DNA from: Nitrospira sp.
GTDB lineage: Bacteria; Nitrospirota; Nitrospiria; Nitrospirales; Nitrospiraceae
NCBI GenBank assembly: GCA_025935475.1
Contig: JAICVE010000224.1
Span: 1-5,331 of the forward strand
Reading direction: 5' to 3'
Length of the DNA: 5,331 nt
Below are positions 5,123 through 5,331 of this stretch, in pieces (position 1 is the stretch's first letter; each line of letters begins with the position of its first letter). Under the pieces are notes generated by a model. The model saw only the letters and a list, made by a program, of their open reading frames with translations. It did no database searches and was not told the DNA's origin. The position numbers were made by a program, and so were the translations under genes.

Positions 5123-5331
5123 CGCCGAAGAGTGGAAAGGACTGGCGCGCGCGGGTTAGCTAAGGAATGTAGGTCGATCCATATCTCATCCTGTTTTATG
5201 CGATGACATGGTTTGGACCGGTCAACTACCCGTCGTGATCGGAGAAGCATCCAACGACAAGAGACTCGCCTGAGCCGGACTGGAGAGACGAGTCTCGACA
5301 ATCCTCTCCCGAGTTCAAGATTCCAACACCG
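5123..5331. other. Non-coding region after the hemerythrin gene
   Basis: No supported gene. From left to right it holds an alternating GCGCGCGCG run (5145-5153), an eight-base palindrome TTAGCTAA (5156-5163), another palindrome GACCGGTC (5216-5223), and a cluster of inverted repeats (5261-5309). No clear intrinsic terminator follows the hemerythrin stop. It may contain control elements of a gene beyond the window. Confidence 0.4.
5261..5296. repeat. Perfect 8-base inverted repeat
   Basis: GAGACTCG (5261-5268) and CGAGTCTC (5289-5296) pair perfectly around a 20-base loop. The right arm overlaps a smaller hairpin, GAGAC-GA-GTCTC (5285-5296), and lies between GGAGAG (5282-5287) and CTCTCC (5304-5309), so alternative folds are possible. 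There is no T-run after it. Confidence 0.45.

Noticed and set aside
5145..5153. GCGCGCGCG run as a Z-DNA-forming element
   Set aside because: It is too short to mean much in DNA of this composition.

Overview
The window looks like chromosomal DNA from a Gram-negative bacterium. It encodes a lipoprotein, a periplasmic four-helix protein with a cleavable signal peptide, and an inner-membrane-anchored AsmA-like protein, all of which suit a two-membrane envelope. Base composition looks balanced (not computed). My best guess is a Nitrospira-like (Nitrospirota) genome. This rests on the general style of the proteins, especially the oxidoreductase with the unusual 'AAGCVT' flavin motif, and is an untested impression. 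I see no transposase, phage gene, tRNA, rRNA or CRISPR array.

Layout: (1) 106-1683 (+), a DUF748/AsmA-like membrane-anchored protein. (2) 1684-1890, a 207-base gap holding several mutually exclusive inverted repeats. (3) 1891-2649 (+), a predicted lipoprotein with a Gly/Tyr/Trp-rich tail. (4) 2650-2766, a convergent gap with no clear terminator. (5) 2767-3705 (-), a thioredoxin-reductase-like flavoprotein with a CKDC pair. (6) 3706-3858, a 153-base gap with an isolated Shine-Dalgarno (SD)-like site. (7) 3859-4380 (-), an exported DUF4142 protein. (8) 4381-4588, a divergent promoter region with a CCTAGG inverted repeat around a perfect SD sequence and a 10-base tandem repeat. (9) 4589-5122 (+), a hemerythrin (HHE) domain protein with a Lys/Arg/Ala-rich tail. 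(10) 5123-5331, apparently non-coding, with competing inverted repeats.

The left half (DUF748 protein and lipoprotein) concerns the cell envelope. The right half groups a dithiol flavoprotein, a ferritin-like-fold DUF4142 protein and a hemerythrin, a set that suggests oxygen, redox or metal stress. DUF4142 and the flavoprotein gene run in the same direction and may be co-transcribed; hemerythrin is divergent from them and may share control through the 208-base region between. No recognised multi-gene system is present. The most unusual items are the hemerythrin tail with its changed codon use, the flavoprotein's altered cofactor motifs, and the structured intergenic regions.
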